Origin: Candidatus Eisenbergiella intestinipullorum
Lineage (GTDB): Bacteria; Bacillota; Clostridia; Lachnospirales; Lachnospiraceae
Assembly (NCBI GenBank): GCA_019119815.1
Contig: DWWH01000072.1
Coordinates: forward strand, 1-54,074
DNA length: 54,074 bases
Direction of reading: 5' to 3'
Every line of letters starts with the position of its first letter. Within the stretch, counting starts at the first letter, position 1. This document shows, one piece after another, positions 8,269-16,306 of this stretch. The notes under the pieces were generated by a model. That model saw only the letters and a list, made by a program, of their open reading frames with translations, had not been told where the DNA came from and searched no databases. The position numbers and the translations under genes were made by a program.

Positions 8269-9402
8269 ATGGAGAATCCGGAATACATCGAAAAACGCCG
8301 CCCGGACGGACGGGAAAAGCGGATCGCGCTGTTCATCAGCTCTCTGCGTAAGGGCGGTTCGGAACGGGTGCTCGTGAATCTGGCGGAGTACCTGACCGGC
8401 CAGGGCTGGCAGGTCACCATGGTGACCCAGTATCGGGGAGAGACAGAATATCCTCTGCCGGAAGGCGTGCGCCGGGTGTTCAGCGAGATTACGGAGGAAG
8501 AAAGGAAAAAGAGCCGTGTCGGCAATTTTTTCGCCCGCCTGAGGAAGCTGCGCGGCATCTGGAAAAGAGAACGGCCCGATGTGATTCTTTCCTTCATTGG
8601 AAAGAATAATATCATGGCCCTTCTGACCTCTGCCTTTCTTTCTGTTCCGGTCGCCGTGTCCGTGCGGGGAGAACCGAAGGAGGAATACGCCTCGGTGCCG
8701 CTTCGCGTTCTTTCCAGGATTCTGTTCGGGAGGGCGGCGGCGGTCATTCTCCAGTCGGAGCGGGCAAAGGAATTTTTCCCGAAAAGTGTCCGGAAAAGGG
8801 CGGTGGTTCTGAAAAATCCGCTGAACCCGGATTTTGTGCGGCAGCCTTTTCGCGGGACGAGGGAAAAGGAGATCGTGGCGGTGGGGCGGATGGACGCCAA
8901 CAAAAACCATGAGATGATCATCCGTGCCTTTGCGAAAACGGCGGAACGCTTTCCGGAGTACCGGCTCACCATATATGGGGACGGTGTGCTCAGGAAAAGG
9001 CTGATAAAGCTCGCGCAGGAGCTGGGGCTTTCGGACCGGATTTCTCTTCCCGGTCCGGTGAGCGATGTGGCTGACCGGATCTGGCGCGCGGGGATGTTTG
9101 TACTTGGCTCCTACAGCGAGGGAATGCCGAATACCCTGCTGGAAGCCATGTGCATGGGGCTTCCCGTGATCTCCACGGACTGCTCCGGCGGCGGGGCGGC
9201 AGAGCTGATCCGCGATGGGGAAAACGGAAGGCTGGTCCCGCCGGGAAATGCGGACGCCATGGCGGCGGCGATGTGTGAATATATGGAGTATCCGGAGCGG
9301 GCGGCTGCCTGCGGAATGGCGGCGGCAGAGCTTCTGAAGGACTACCGGCCGGACGTGGTGGCGCATGACTGGATGACCTGTCTGGAAGGACTGATGCGGT
9401 AA
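8269..9402 (+). CDS. GT4-family glycosyltransferase
   Basis: A 377-residue GT-B enzyme. KGGSERV follows the first strand, and the C-terminal domain holds VAVGRMDANKNH and the EX7E pair (E284 and E292, in EGMPNTLLEAM). It looks like a paralogue of 273-1376, sharing the order of motifs and the AKEFFPK/QKEFFPR stretch before the linker. AGGAG lies 10 bases before ATG 8269. It stands 32 bases after the divergent GT11 gene and is followed by a gap with a 28-base direct repeat before the second amidotransferase. Sugar specificity is unknown. Confidence 0.9.
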   Translation: MENPEYIEKRRPDGREKRIALFISSLRKGGSERVLVNLAEYLTGQGWQVTMVTQYRGETEYPLPEGVRRVFSEITEEERKKSRVGNFFARLRKLRGIWKRERPDVILSFIGKNNIMALLTSAFLSVPVAVSVRGEPKEEYASVPLRVLSRILFGRAAAVILQSERAKEFFPKSVRKRAVVLKNPLNPDFVRQPFRGTREKEIVAVGRMDANKNHEMIIRAFAKTAERFPEYRLTIYGDGVLRKRLIKLAQELGLSDRISLPGPVSDVADRIWRAGMFVLGSYSEGMPNTLLEAMCMGLPVISTDCSGGGAAELIRDGENGRLVPPGNADAMAAAMCEYMEYPERAAACGMAAAELLKDYRPDVVAHDWMTCLEGLMR

Positions 9403-9431
9403 GCCCTCCCTTCGCGGAAAAGGAATGCCGG

Positions 9432-9497
9432 CCGGGAAAGGAACAGATGGCCGGGAAAGGGAGAGCCGCCCGGGAAAGGAACAGATGGCCGGGAAAG
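9432..9497. repeat. 28-bp direct repeat in the spacer before the second asnB
   Basis: The 28 bases at 9432-9459 recur exactly at 9470-9497, a 38-base period. Each unit begins and ends with CCGGGAAAG around GAACAGATGG, so CCGGGAAAG occurs four times. The repeat fills most of the 127-base spacer between the GT4 and the amidotransferase start at 9530. It looks like a young tandem duplication; an in-frame ATG at 9425 would translate it but is unlikely to be the real start. Confidence 0.9.
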
Positions 9498-9529
9498 CGG
9501 GGCGGACGGAAAGAAAGGAAACGGACGGA

Positions 9530-11452
9530 ATGTGCGGAATCGCAGGATTTTGTAACTGGGGCAGAAAAAATCCCCTTGCGGACAGCGGAAGCTGGGAAAA
9601 GAATATCCGGAAAATGAATGAACGCATGAAGCACCGGGGGCCGGACGCCTCCGGTATCTGGGCTTCCCCGGACCGGACTGTGGTATTCGGCCACAGACGT
9701 CTTGCCATTGTGGACCTGTCGGAGACGGGCGCCCAGCCCATGGTTTCCCACAGCGGCCGTTATGTGATCGCCTATAACGGGGAAATCTACAACTACAGGG
9801 AAATCGCGAAGCGGCTGCTGGATGAAAAAAGGGTGACGGCCTTCCGGGGCAGTTCCGACACGGAGGTGCTGCTGGAGGCGGTGGAGCACTACGGGGTGAA
9901 GGAAGCTGTCGCCATGTGCAAAGGGATGTTCGCCATTGCCCTTTACGACCAGAAGGAGGAAACTCTGTATCTGATACGTGACCGGGTGGGAGAGAAGCCC
10001 CTGTATTATGGATTCGTCCAGGGAAGCTTCGTATTTGCTTCCGATCTTGGCTCCATCTCCGTGCTGGACGGCTTTGAACGGCAGATCAACACAGAAGTGC
10101 TGGATATTTATTTTACCCATGGATATATTCCCGCGCCTTATTCCATTTACCGGAATATCAGTAAGCTGAAGCCGGGCTGTATCCTGACCATCCGTGCGCC
10201 CTTCGCGGAGGAGGGGATCGGAATCGAAGCCTACTGGTCCATGAAGGAGGCGGCGAAGAAGGGGCAGAGCAATCTGTTTCAGGGAAGCAGGCAGGAGGCT
10301 GCCGATGAGCTGGAGCGGCTTCTGAAGCGTTCCATCGCGGGACAGATGGTGGCGGATGTGCCGGTGGGCGCTTTCCTTTCCGCCGGGATCGACAGCAGTA
10401 CGGTGGTGGCCCTGATGCAGTCCCTGCATGCCGGGAAGGTGAAGAGCTTCACCATCGGAATGCAGGACGAAAAATACAACGAGGCGGAGGCGGCGAGGAA
10501 AATCGCGGCCCATCTGGGTACGGAGCACACGGAGCTGTATATCACGGAAAAGGATGCCAAGGCAGTGATTCCCCTGCTGGCGGAAATGTTTTCTGAGCCC
10601 TTTGCGGATTCCTCTCAGATTCCCACCTACCTGGTGAGCAGGATGACCAGAGAGCACGTAACCGTTTCCCTGAGCGGGGATGGAGGGGACGAGCTGTTCT
10701 GCGGCTACACCTCCTATGTATCCACGCTCCGGGTATGGGAGAAGATCCGCAGGATCCCCGGCTTTCTCCGCCGTCCGGCGGGACGCTTCCTGACAGACGG
10801 ACCGGCCGGGAAAAAGGATGCGTGGCAGATCAGAGGAAAGCTTCTGCAGGCGGCGGACGCCTGTGAGGTCTATAAAATGAGCTATGAGACCAATCCGCTG
10901 AATCACAAAATAGCTCTGGCGCAGGGAACGCTGCCCTATTATTACACAGAGTATGAGCCGAATTACCTGGCGGAGCAGAACCACAACATCATGCTGATGG
11001 ATATGCTCATGTACCATCCGGACGATATTCTGGTGAAGGTGGACCGGACCGCCATGGCGGTTTCCCTGGAAACACGGGTTCCCATGCTGGATAAGGATGT
11101 GGTAGAATTTGCCTGGAGCCTTCCGGTGGAGTATGAGCGCCAGGGAGAAACGGGAAAGCTGGTTCTGCGCGATGTGCTCTACCGTTATGTGCCGAAGGAA
11201 CTGATGGACCGGCCCAAAAAAGGGTTTTCCATTCCGGTGCAGAAGTGGCTGAAGGAGCCTGCCATGCGGGCATGGGCGGAAAGCCTGATTGACCGGAAGC
11301 TGCTTGCCCGCCAGGGAATTCTGAATCCTGACGTGGTATGGAGCATCTGGCAGGACTTCATCGAAAGGGGACAATGGAGAAAGCAGATCTGGTTTATCCT
11401 CATGTTCCAGGAATGGATGATGAAGCAGTATCAGGCAGGAGCGGGTCTGTGA
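9530..11452 (+). CDS. asnB: Asparagine synthase (glutamine-hydrolysing) family amidotransferase, copy 2
   Basis: A 640-residue class II amidotransferase. The start is fixed at ATG 9530 because the protein must begin MCGIAGF to expose Cys2. HRGPD, NGEIYNY and the ATP loop SAGIDSS (S284 onward; SGG is usual) follow, then the synthetase core with SGDGGDELFCGY. It is similar in length and domain order to 2205-4190 but clearly diverged in sequence. As with copy 1, the setting favours amidation of a sugar acid or glycan intermediate, with free asparagine synthesis as the alternative. It is followed after 37 bases by a GT2 gene. Confidence 0.9.
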   Translation: MCGIAGFCNWGRKNPLADSGSWEKNIRKMNERMKHRGPDASGIWASPDRTVVFGHRRLAIVDLSETGAQPMVSHSGRYVIAYNGEIYNYREIAKRLLDEKRVTAFRGSSDTEVLLEAVEHYGVKEAVAMCKGMFAIALYDQKEETLYLIRDRVGEKPLYYGFVQGSFVFASDLGSISVLDGFERQINTEVLDIYFTHGYIPAPYSIYRNISKLKPGCILTIRAPFAEEGIGIEAYWSMKEAAKKGQSNLFQGSRQEAADELERLLKRSIAGQMVADVPVGAFLSAGIDSSTVVALMQSLHAGKVKSFTIGMQDEKYNEAEAARKIAAHLGTEHTELYITEKDAKAVIPLLAEMFSEPFADSSQIPTYLVSRMTREHVTVSLSGDGGDELFCGYTSYVSTLRVWEKIRRIPGFLRRPAGRFLTDGPAGKKDAWQIRGKLLQAADACEVYKMSYETNPLNHKIALAQGTLPYYYTEYEPNYLAEQNHNIMLMDMLMYHPDDILVKVDRTAMAVSLETRVPMLDKDVVEFAWSLPVEYERQGETGKLVLRDVLYRYVPKELMDRPKKGFSIPVQKWLKEPAMRAWAESLIDRKLLARQGILNPDVVWSIWQDFIERGQWRKQIWFILMFQEWMMKQYQAGAGL

Positions 11453-11489
11453 CGTTTTCCGGTATAAGCGTTTCGGAGTGGAGGAAAGC

Positions 11490-12506
11490 ATGGAACTGTT
11501 GTCGGTGATCGTGGCAATCTATAACGTGCAGGACTGGCTGGAGAGATGTGTGCGTTCCATTCTGGAGCAGACCTGGTCCAATCTGGAAATCCTTCTGGTG
11601 GACGATGGATCCACCGACAGCTGCCCCGCTCTGTGTGACCGTTTCGCCCGTGAGGATTCCAGGGTACGGGTCATTCATAAGGAAAACGGCGGTCTGTCCG
11701 ATGCCAGAAATGCGGGAATTGAGGCGGCGGCAGGAACCTATATCGCCTTTGTGGACGGAGACGACTGGATTGACAGAGAAATGTATCAGGCGATGATAAC
11801 GGCCCTGGAGGAAGAGGACGCGGATCTGTGCGCCTGCAGCTACAAACGGATCCGCCGGGATGGGGTGACAGATCCTTCCACGGGGAAAAGGACGGTCTGG
11901 GAAGGGCAGGAGATGCTCACGGCATTTCTTATGGAAAAGGATGAATACCAGATTCAGAATTCGGCCTGGAACAAGGTTTACAAAAGGGAGCTTCTGGGAG
12001 AGCTGCGTTTCCCGAAGGGAAAGCTTTATGAGGACATTGTGTTTACGACGAAGCTTCTGGCGCGGGTCAGAAAAGGAGTGTATCTGGATCAGGCCTTTTA
12101 CAATTATGTGATCGACCGGGAAGGCAGCATCATGAACCGGGGCATCAGAAAGAGCATTTTTACGGATCAGATTCCGGCCTATGAGGAGAAGGAAGCCTTC
12201 CTGAGAAAAATCGGAAGGGATGATCTGGCGGATATACACCGGTATTTTTTCTATAAAAGACTGCTGATCTACTACCGCGCGCTTCATGCCTCGAAGGACC
12301 CGGAACGGAAAAAATACTGCGCGTGGATCCGGCAGCGGCTGAAGCGGGATGCGGGAGAGATGGACCGGGTATACGGCTGCCCAGCAGCCAGCGGGAATGA
12401 GTATAAAAAGATGAAACTATTTCTGCGGTCGGCCGGGCTGTACCGCATGATCATGTGGCTCAACGAGAAGCTGCTCCTTCCCGTGAAAACACGGGGAAGG
12501 AAATGA
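11490..12506 (+). CDS. GT2-family glycosyltransferase
   Basis: A 338-residue GT-A enzyme. The N terminus SVIVAIYNVQDWLERC leads into the nucleotide-binding fold, LLVDDGSTD, HKENGGLSDARN, and the metal-binding FVDGDDW (D89, D91, D92). The C-terminal part is the usual helical extension of EPS GT2 proteins. ATG 11490 follows GGAGG by 5 bases; an in-frame GTG at 11478 lies upstream of that site and is rejected. It belongs to the same subfamily as the GT2 proteins at 18713 and 24086, which share the DDGSxD, KENGG and VDxDDW blocks. Confidence 0.9.
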   Translation: MELLSVIVAIYNVQDWLERCVRSILEQTWSNLEILLVDDGSTDSCPALCDRFAREDSRVRVIHKENGGLSDARNAGIEAAAGTYIAFVDGDDWIDREMYQAMITALEEEDADLCACSYKRIRRDGVTDPSTGKRTVWEGQEMLTAFLMEKDEYQIQNSAWNKVYKRELLGELRFPKGKLYEDIVFTTKLLARVRKGVYLDQAFYNYVIDREGSIMNRGIRKSIFTDQIPAYEEKEAFLRKIGRDDLADIHRYFFYKRLLIYYRALHASKDPERKKYCAWIRQRLKRDAGEMDRVYGCPAASGNEYKKMKLFLRSAGLYRMIMWLNEKLLLPVKTRGRK

Positions 12507-12564
12507 GAAAGCATCCGCGGCGCGGACACAATGAAAAGGAAGGAAAACGGACAGGGGAAGCGTT

Positions 12565-13428
12565 ATGGTGATCGTGCAGCTGTCCGGAGGTCTTGGCAAT
12601 CAGATGTTTGAATATGCTCTGTATCTCCGGCTGAAAGCGGATGGCAGACAAGTGAAAATAGATGACAGAACCTGCTATGGACATGAGGGAGAACGTCCTC
12701 TGCAGCTTGCCGGGGTGTTCGGCGCTGCCTACGACAGAGCCTCGGAGGAAGAGATCCGGCGCATGACGGATTCCTCCCCGGATCCGTTTTCCAGAATCCG
12801 GCGGAAGCTCTCAGGAAGAAGAAATCTTTCCTACCGTGAGGCCGGCGTGAACTTTGATCCGGAGGTTCTGAAGAGAGAGCCGGTCCTGCTGGAGGGCTGC
12901 TTTCAGAGCGAACGGTATTTCGCCCCCGCTGCGGATCAGGTGAGAGAGGCCTATCGGTTCCGGAAGGAGCGGCTTCGCCTTTCGGCACAGGCGGAAAAGC
13001 TGGCAGAGCGGATCGCGGACAGCCCGGCGGTCAGCGTCCACGTCCGCCGGGGAGATTATCTGGATGCCTCGCACGGCGGAATGTATACGGGAATCTGTAC
13101 GGAAGGCTACTACCGGAAGGCCATGGAGCGGATCCGGGAATCGGTGCCGGACGCCGTTTTTTATATATTTTCCAACGATATGGACTGGGTGAAAAAGCAT
13201 TTTACGGAAAAGGACTGCGTGGCGGCGGAAGGCGGAACAGAGGATACGGGATATCAGGACATGTACCTGATGAGTCTCTGCCGGCATCACATCATCGCCA
13301 ACAGCAGCTTCAGCTGGTGGGGCGCATGGCTTGGCGGAAACCCGGAAAAAATGGTGATCGCGCCGGACAGATGGCTGAACGGGACGGAATGCAGGGACAT
13401 CTATACGGAGAACATGCTCCGGATCTGA
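12565..13428 (+). CDS. GT11 alpha-1,2-fucosyltransferase
   Basis: A 287-residue protein of typical length for bacterial GT11 enzymes. It has GGLGNQMFEYA at residues 8-18, HVRRGDYL from H159, and NSSFSWWGAWL near the C terminus, the full set of GT11 motifs. Known members move L-fucose from GDP-fucose to the 2-position of galactose, producing H-antigen-like ends. AGGGGAAG precedes ATG 12565. No GDP-fucose genes lie in the window, so donor supply must come from elsewhere. It is one of three GT11-type genes here and has the more canonical motifs along with 25230-26180. Confidence 0.88.
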   Translation: MVIVQLSGGLGNQMFEYALYLRLKADGRQVKIDDRTCYGHEGERPLQLAGVFGAAYDRASEEEIRRMTDSSPDPFSRIRRKLSGRRNLSYREAGVNFDPEVLKREPVLLEGCFQSERYFAPAADQVREAYRFRKERLRLSAQAEKLAERIADSPAVSVHVRRGDYLDASHGGMYTGICTEGYYRKAMERIRESVPDAVFYIFSNDMDWVKKHFTEKDCVAAEGGTEDTGYQDMYLMSLCRHHIIANSSFSWWGAWLGGNPEKMVIAPDRWLNGTECRDIYTENMLRI

Positions 13429-13451
13429 GAGACGGAATCGAAAGGAACGCG

Positions 13452-14192
13452 ATGAAGGAAGCGGAGAAACTGAGGCTCCCAAACGTGACACTGTGCGCCA
13501 TGACCAGCGTCCGGGTGCGGGAGACGATCAAGGCAATGGAATACAGCATGAGGGGCATTGAATTTGCCGATGCCCTGATCATTACGGATAAAAAGCCGAT
13601 GCTTCTGCCAAAGGGCATCCATTACCGGCATACCTCCCGGCTGAATCATATCAATGATTTTAATTATAAAATGGTTTATGAACTGGGGGACTATATTGAA
13701 ACGGATTTTGTGATGCTGGTGCATTATGACGGCTTTATCGTTCATCCGGAGCTGTGGCGGGATGAATTTCTGGATTATGATTATATCGGCGCTCCCTGGC
13801 CGCTCCCGAAGGAGGGAGACACTACCACCTACCGGGACATTCACGGCAACCTCTGCCGGGTGGGAAACAGCGTCGGCATCCGCAGCAGGCGGCTTCTGGA
13901 CTATCCGAAAAAGGCGGGCGTCCCCTGGACGCCGGAAAAGGGCTGGTACAACGAGGACGGCTTCATCTGCTGCAGAATCCGCCACCTGCTGGAAGCCGAG
14001 GGCATGCGCATTGCTCCCCTCGAGGTGGCAAAATATTTCGGCCATGAGCATATGATACCGGAGATCGAGGGGATTACGCCATTTTCCTTTCATAAGTGGG
14101 AGGGAACCAACGCGGGATACCCGGATTTCAGAAGAAAGCATCCGGCGGTGGATGCCCTGCGGAGACTGCACGGGAAGCTGGTAAACGGCTGA
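13452..14192 (+). CDS. DUF5672-like protein, probable sugar transferase
   Basis: A 246-residue soluble protein. It contains LVHYDGFIVHPELW, then DYDYIGAPWPLP, RVGNSVGIRSRRLLD and YNEDGFIC stretches, a pattern I associate with DUF5672, a glycosyltransferase-like family found in capsule and O-antigen loci. No classical DxD is obvious; NEDGF and the YDG motif are candidates for donor binding. AAAGGAA lies 4 bases before ATG 13452. An in-frame ATG at 13317 would overlap the GT11 gene and is rejected. It is followed 92 bases later by a GT17-like gene. The family call is from motif memory and function is inferred. Confidence 0.6.
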   Translation: MKEAEKLRLPNVTLCAMTSVRVRETIKAMEYSMRGIEFADALIITDKKPMLLPKGIHYRHTSRLNHINDFNYKMVYELGDYIETDFVMLVHYDGFIVHPELWRDEFLDYDYIGAPWPLPKEGDTTTYRDIHGNLCRVGNSVGIRSRRLLDYPKKAGVPWTPEKGWYNEDGFICCRIRHLLEAEGMRIAPLEVAKYFGHEHMIPEIEGITPFSFHKWEGTNAGYPDFRRKHPAVDALRRLHGKLVNG

Positions 14193-14284
14193 AACAGCCC
14201 GGCGGATGCGGCCGGTGCCGAGGCCGGGCGGCCCTGAGCGGAAGAATCGGCACGGCGGAAGCCGGCGGCAGGAAGAGGAGCGGT

Positions 14285-15238
14285 ATGGTATACGATTGCT
14301 TTCAGTTTTTTAATGAACTGGATATTCTGAAGCTTCGGCTTCACATCATGGATCCGGTGGTGGACCGGTTCGTGATCAGCGAGGCTACGGAGACCTTTTC
14401 CGGGAATCCGAAGCCCCTGTATTATGAAGAAAATAAGGAAATGTTCGCGGAATTTTCCCACAAAATCATCCATGTGGTGGTGGATGACACGCCGCCCGGC
14501 TATACGCATGACCGGGATACCTTTCAGAAAAACGCGGTGGGACGGGGACTGAAGGACTGTACGGATGAGGATATCATCCTTTTCAGCGATCTGGACGAAA
14601 TCCCGAATCCGGAAAAGGTGAAGGAGATTCTGCAGAACTTTGATCCTGAGAAAATTTATCACTTCGCCCAGCGGATGTTTTACTGCTATCTGAACATGGA
14701 GGAGGTATCAGGAAGTCTGCTTTCCTATGCGGGCGAGTTTCCCGGAGTTACGAGGAAGCAGTGGATCGGCTCAAAAATGTGCAGCTTCCGCCTCCTGCGG
14801 GAGCAGAACCTTCAGCTGGGGGAGCTCCGCTTCCCGGAACGAAAGGAGATCGGCATCCGGGTGGCCGACGGGGGCTGGCATTTCGGCTATATGGGCGGCC
14901 ACGGAGAGAAGAACGCGAAGAAGCGGGTGGCTGAAAAGGTGAGGTCAGCGGCTCATCAGGAGTTCAACCGGGCGGATATTCTGTCCGGCGTGGACGACAA
15001 CATCCGGGACGGCAAAGACATATTCGGAAGGAAGGCATCCTTCCGGCGGGTGGAGATCGACGATACCTATCCGGAATATCTGCGGAACCACCTTTCCGAG
15101 TATGATTTTCTGATTTTGAAAGAGGAAAGCGGCGTGCATAAGCGCCTGCGGCATACAAAGGCATGGCTCCGGAAAAACTGTTACCGGGCGGGCAGGGGCG
15201 TGAAACGCATCTGCCGGAGGATCGCCGGAAAGGGATGA
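14285..15238 (+). CDS. GT17-like (beta-1,4-N-acetylglucosaminyltransferase family) protein
   Basis: A 317-residue protein starting MVYDCFQFFNELDILKLRL, the opening seen in bacterial GT17 proteins, followed by VISEATETFSG, a DLDEIPN metal-binding motif (D102 and D104) and GWHFGYMGG. GT17 is the family of the animal bisecting GlcNAc transferase; bacterial members occur in surface-polysaccharide loci with mostly unknown acceptors. AGAGGAG is 4 bases before ATG 14285. Its stop overlaps the next start as ATGA at 15235. It most likely adds a GlcNAc-type branch, but that is inference from the family. Confidence 0.75.
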   Translation: MVYDCFQFFNELDILKLRLHIMDPVVDRFVISEATETFSGNPKPLYYEENKEMFAEFSHKIIHVVVDDTPPGYTHDRDTFQKNAVGRGLKDCTDEDIILFSDLDEIPNPEKVKEILQNFDPEKIYHFAQRMFYCYLNMEEVSGSLLSYAGEFPGVTRKQWIGSKMCSFRLLREQNLQLGELRFPERKEIGIRVADGGWHFGYMGGHGEKNAKKRVAEKVRSAAHQEFNRADILSGVDDNIRDGKDIFGRKASFRRVEIDDTYPEYLRNHLSEYDFLILKEESGVHKRLRHTKAWLRKNCYRAGRGVKRICRRIAGKG

Positions 15239-16281
15239 AAGAGATGAGGCAGAACAGACCCGAAGAGCCGGGAGCGGCCGGAAAGCAGGCATCCTTCAGA
15301 AAGCCGCCATCCTCCGGAAAACCGGCACCCTCCGGAATGCCGGGAATATCCGGCAGGCCGAAGGTATCTATCTGCATTCCGGCCTATAACAACGAGGCCG
15401 AGGTACGGCGGCTTCTTTCCTCCATCGCCGTCCAGACCATGCAGGATGCGGAGATCATTCTGACGGACGATTCCACAAACGGGAAAATCGAAGCGCTGGT
15501 GGAGGAGATCCGGGGAGGAAAAAGCGCGGACGCCGTCCGATGGAACGCGCCCTGCATGAGCCGGCTGCGCTACGTGCACAACGAAAAGCCCCTGGGCCAT
15601 ATCTTCAACTGGAATAAGGCCCTCTCCCTGGCGGAGGGGGAATATATCAAGATCATGTTCAGCGACGACTGGTTTACGAAAGAGGACAGCCTGGAAAGGC
15701 TGATGGCGCTGCTGGATGAGAACCCGCAGGCTTCTCTGGCCTTCTGCGGCACCAGACAGGTGTCGAAGGAGAGGACGTGGGAAAGGGCTGCCGGGACGGA
15801 ATACGTGGAGCGGCTGCGGCGGGATTACCGGTATCTGTTTCTGGGAAATGAGATCGGCGCTCCTTCCGCGACTCTGTACCGGGCCTGCGGCGCGGCCTTT
15901 GACGAGAGGAGCAACTGGGCATCGGACATGTTCCTCTATTTTGAGATCCTGCAGAAGAATCCCGGATTTGCTTTCACGCCGGAACCCCTCATTTCCATCG
16001 GCGTCCATGAAGAGCAGTATACGGAAAGCTTTGCGGAAAGGGATATTCGCAAGTATCAGGACCGCCTTCTGATGTATGAGAAATATGGACTTGGAGAACA
16101 GGAGGACTGCAGGAGGGAAATGCTCCGCCTGACCGTGATGTACGGCCAGGGGTTTCAAACCGCTTCCGCCTGCGGGGCCACGAGGGGAGAGTATCTGAGG
16201 CAGCGGGCTGTCTGGTTCTGGCACAATACGGTGCTGGGCTGCTGGAACGGGCTTCTGCACAGGCTGGGAATCGGAAGCTGA
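15235..16281 (+). CDS. GT2-family glycosyltransferase with repeat-rich N terminus
   Basis: A 348-residue GT-A enzyme. The fold starts only at about residue 40 (VSICIPAYNNEAEVRRLL), followed by ILTDDSTNGKIE and the metal-binding FSDDW near D144. The first 40 residues are Pro/Ser/Gly-rich and include three six-residue repeats (KPPSSG, KPAPSG, MPGISG) coded by 18-base repeats. ATG 15235 overlaps the previous stop as ATGA; ATG 15244 with AAAGGG 9 bases ahead is an equally good start. The C-terminal WFWHNTVLGC stretch may be amphipathic. Two bases separate it from the polymerase ORF. Confidence 0.85.
   Translation: MKEMRQNRPEEPGAAGKQASFRKPPSSGKPAPSGMPGISGRPKVSICIPAYNNEAEVRRLLSSIAVQTMQDAEIILTDDSTNGKIEALVEEIRGGKSADAVRWNAPCMSRLRYVHNEKPLGHIFNWNKALSLAEGEYIKIMFSDDWFTKEDSLERLMALLDENPQASLAFCGTRQVSKERTWERAAGTEYVERLRRDYRYLFLGNEIGAPSATLYRACGAAFDERSNWASDMFLYFEILQKNPGFAFTPEPLISIGVHEEQYTESFAERDIRKYQDRLLMYEKYGLGEQEDCRREMLRLTVMYGQGFQTASACGATRGEYLRQRAVWFWHNTVLGCWNGLLHRLGIGS
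15301..15354 (+). repeat. Degenerate 18-bp tandem repeat within the GT2 gene
   Basis: Three 18-base units (15301-15318, 15319-15336, 15337-15354) share a CCGxxxxxCTCCGGA-type core and code for the hexapeptides KPPSSG, KPAPSG and MPGISG. The repeat lies in the flexible N-terminal tail before the catalytic fold, so copy number could vary without loss of enzyme function. Confidence 0.75.
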
Positions 16282-16306
16282 ATTGGGAAAGAAAAGGGAA
16301 AACGCA

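Noticed and set aside
9432..9497. CRISPR-like array
   Set aside because: Only two copies are present with a 10-base gap, too short for spacers, and no cas gene is near.
8990..11491. An 833-codon open frame on the minus strand
   Set aside because: It is the antisense of the GT4 and second asnB genes, has low-complexity composition and no ribosome site or motif.
14096..14284. N-terminal extension of the GT17-like protein
   Set aside because: The extra 63 residues are low-complexity and overlap the DUF5672 gene; ATG 14285 has a good ribosome site and begins the conserved part.
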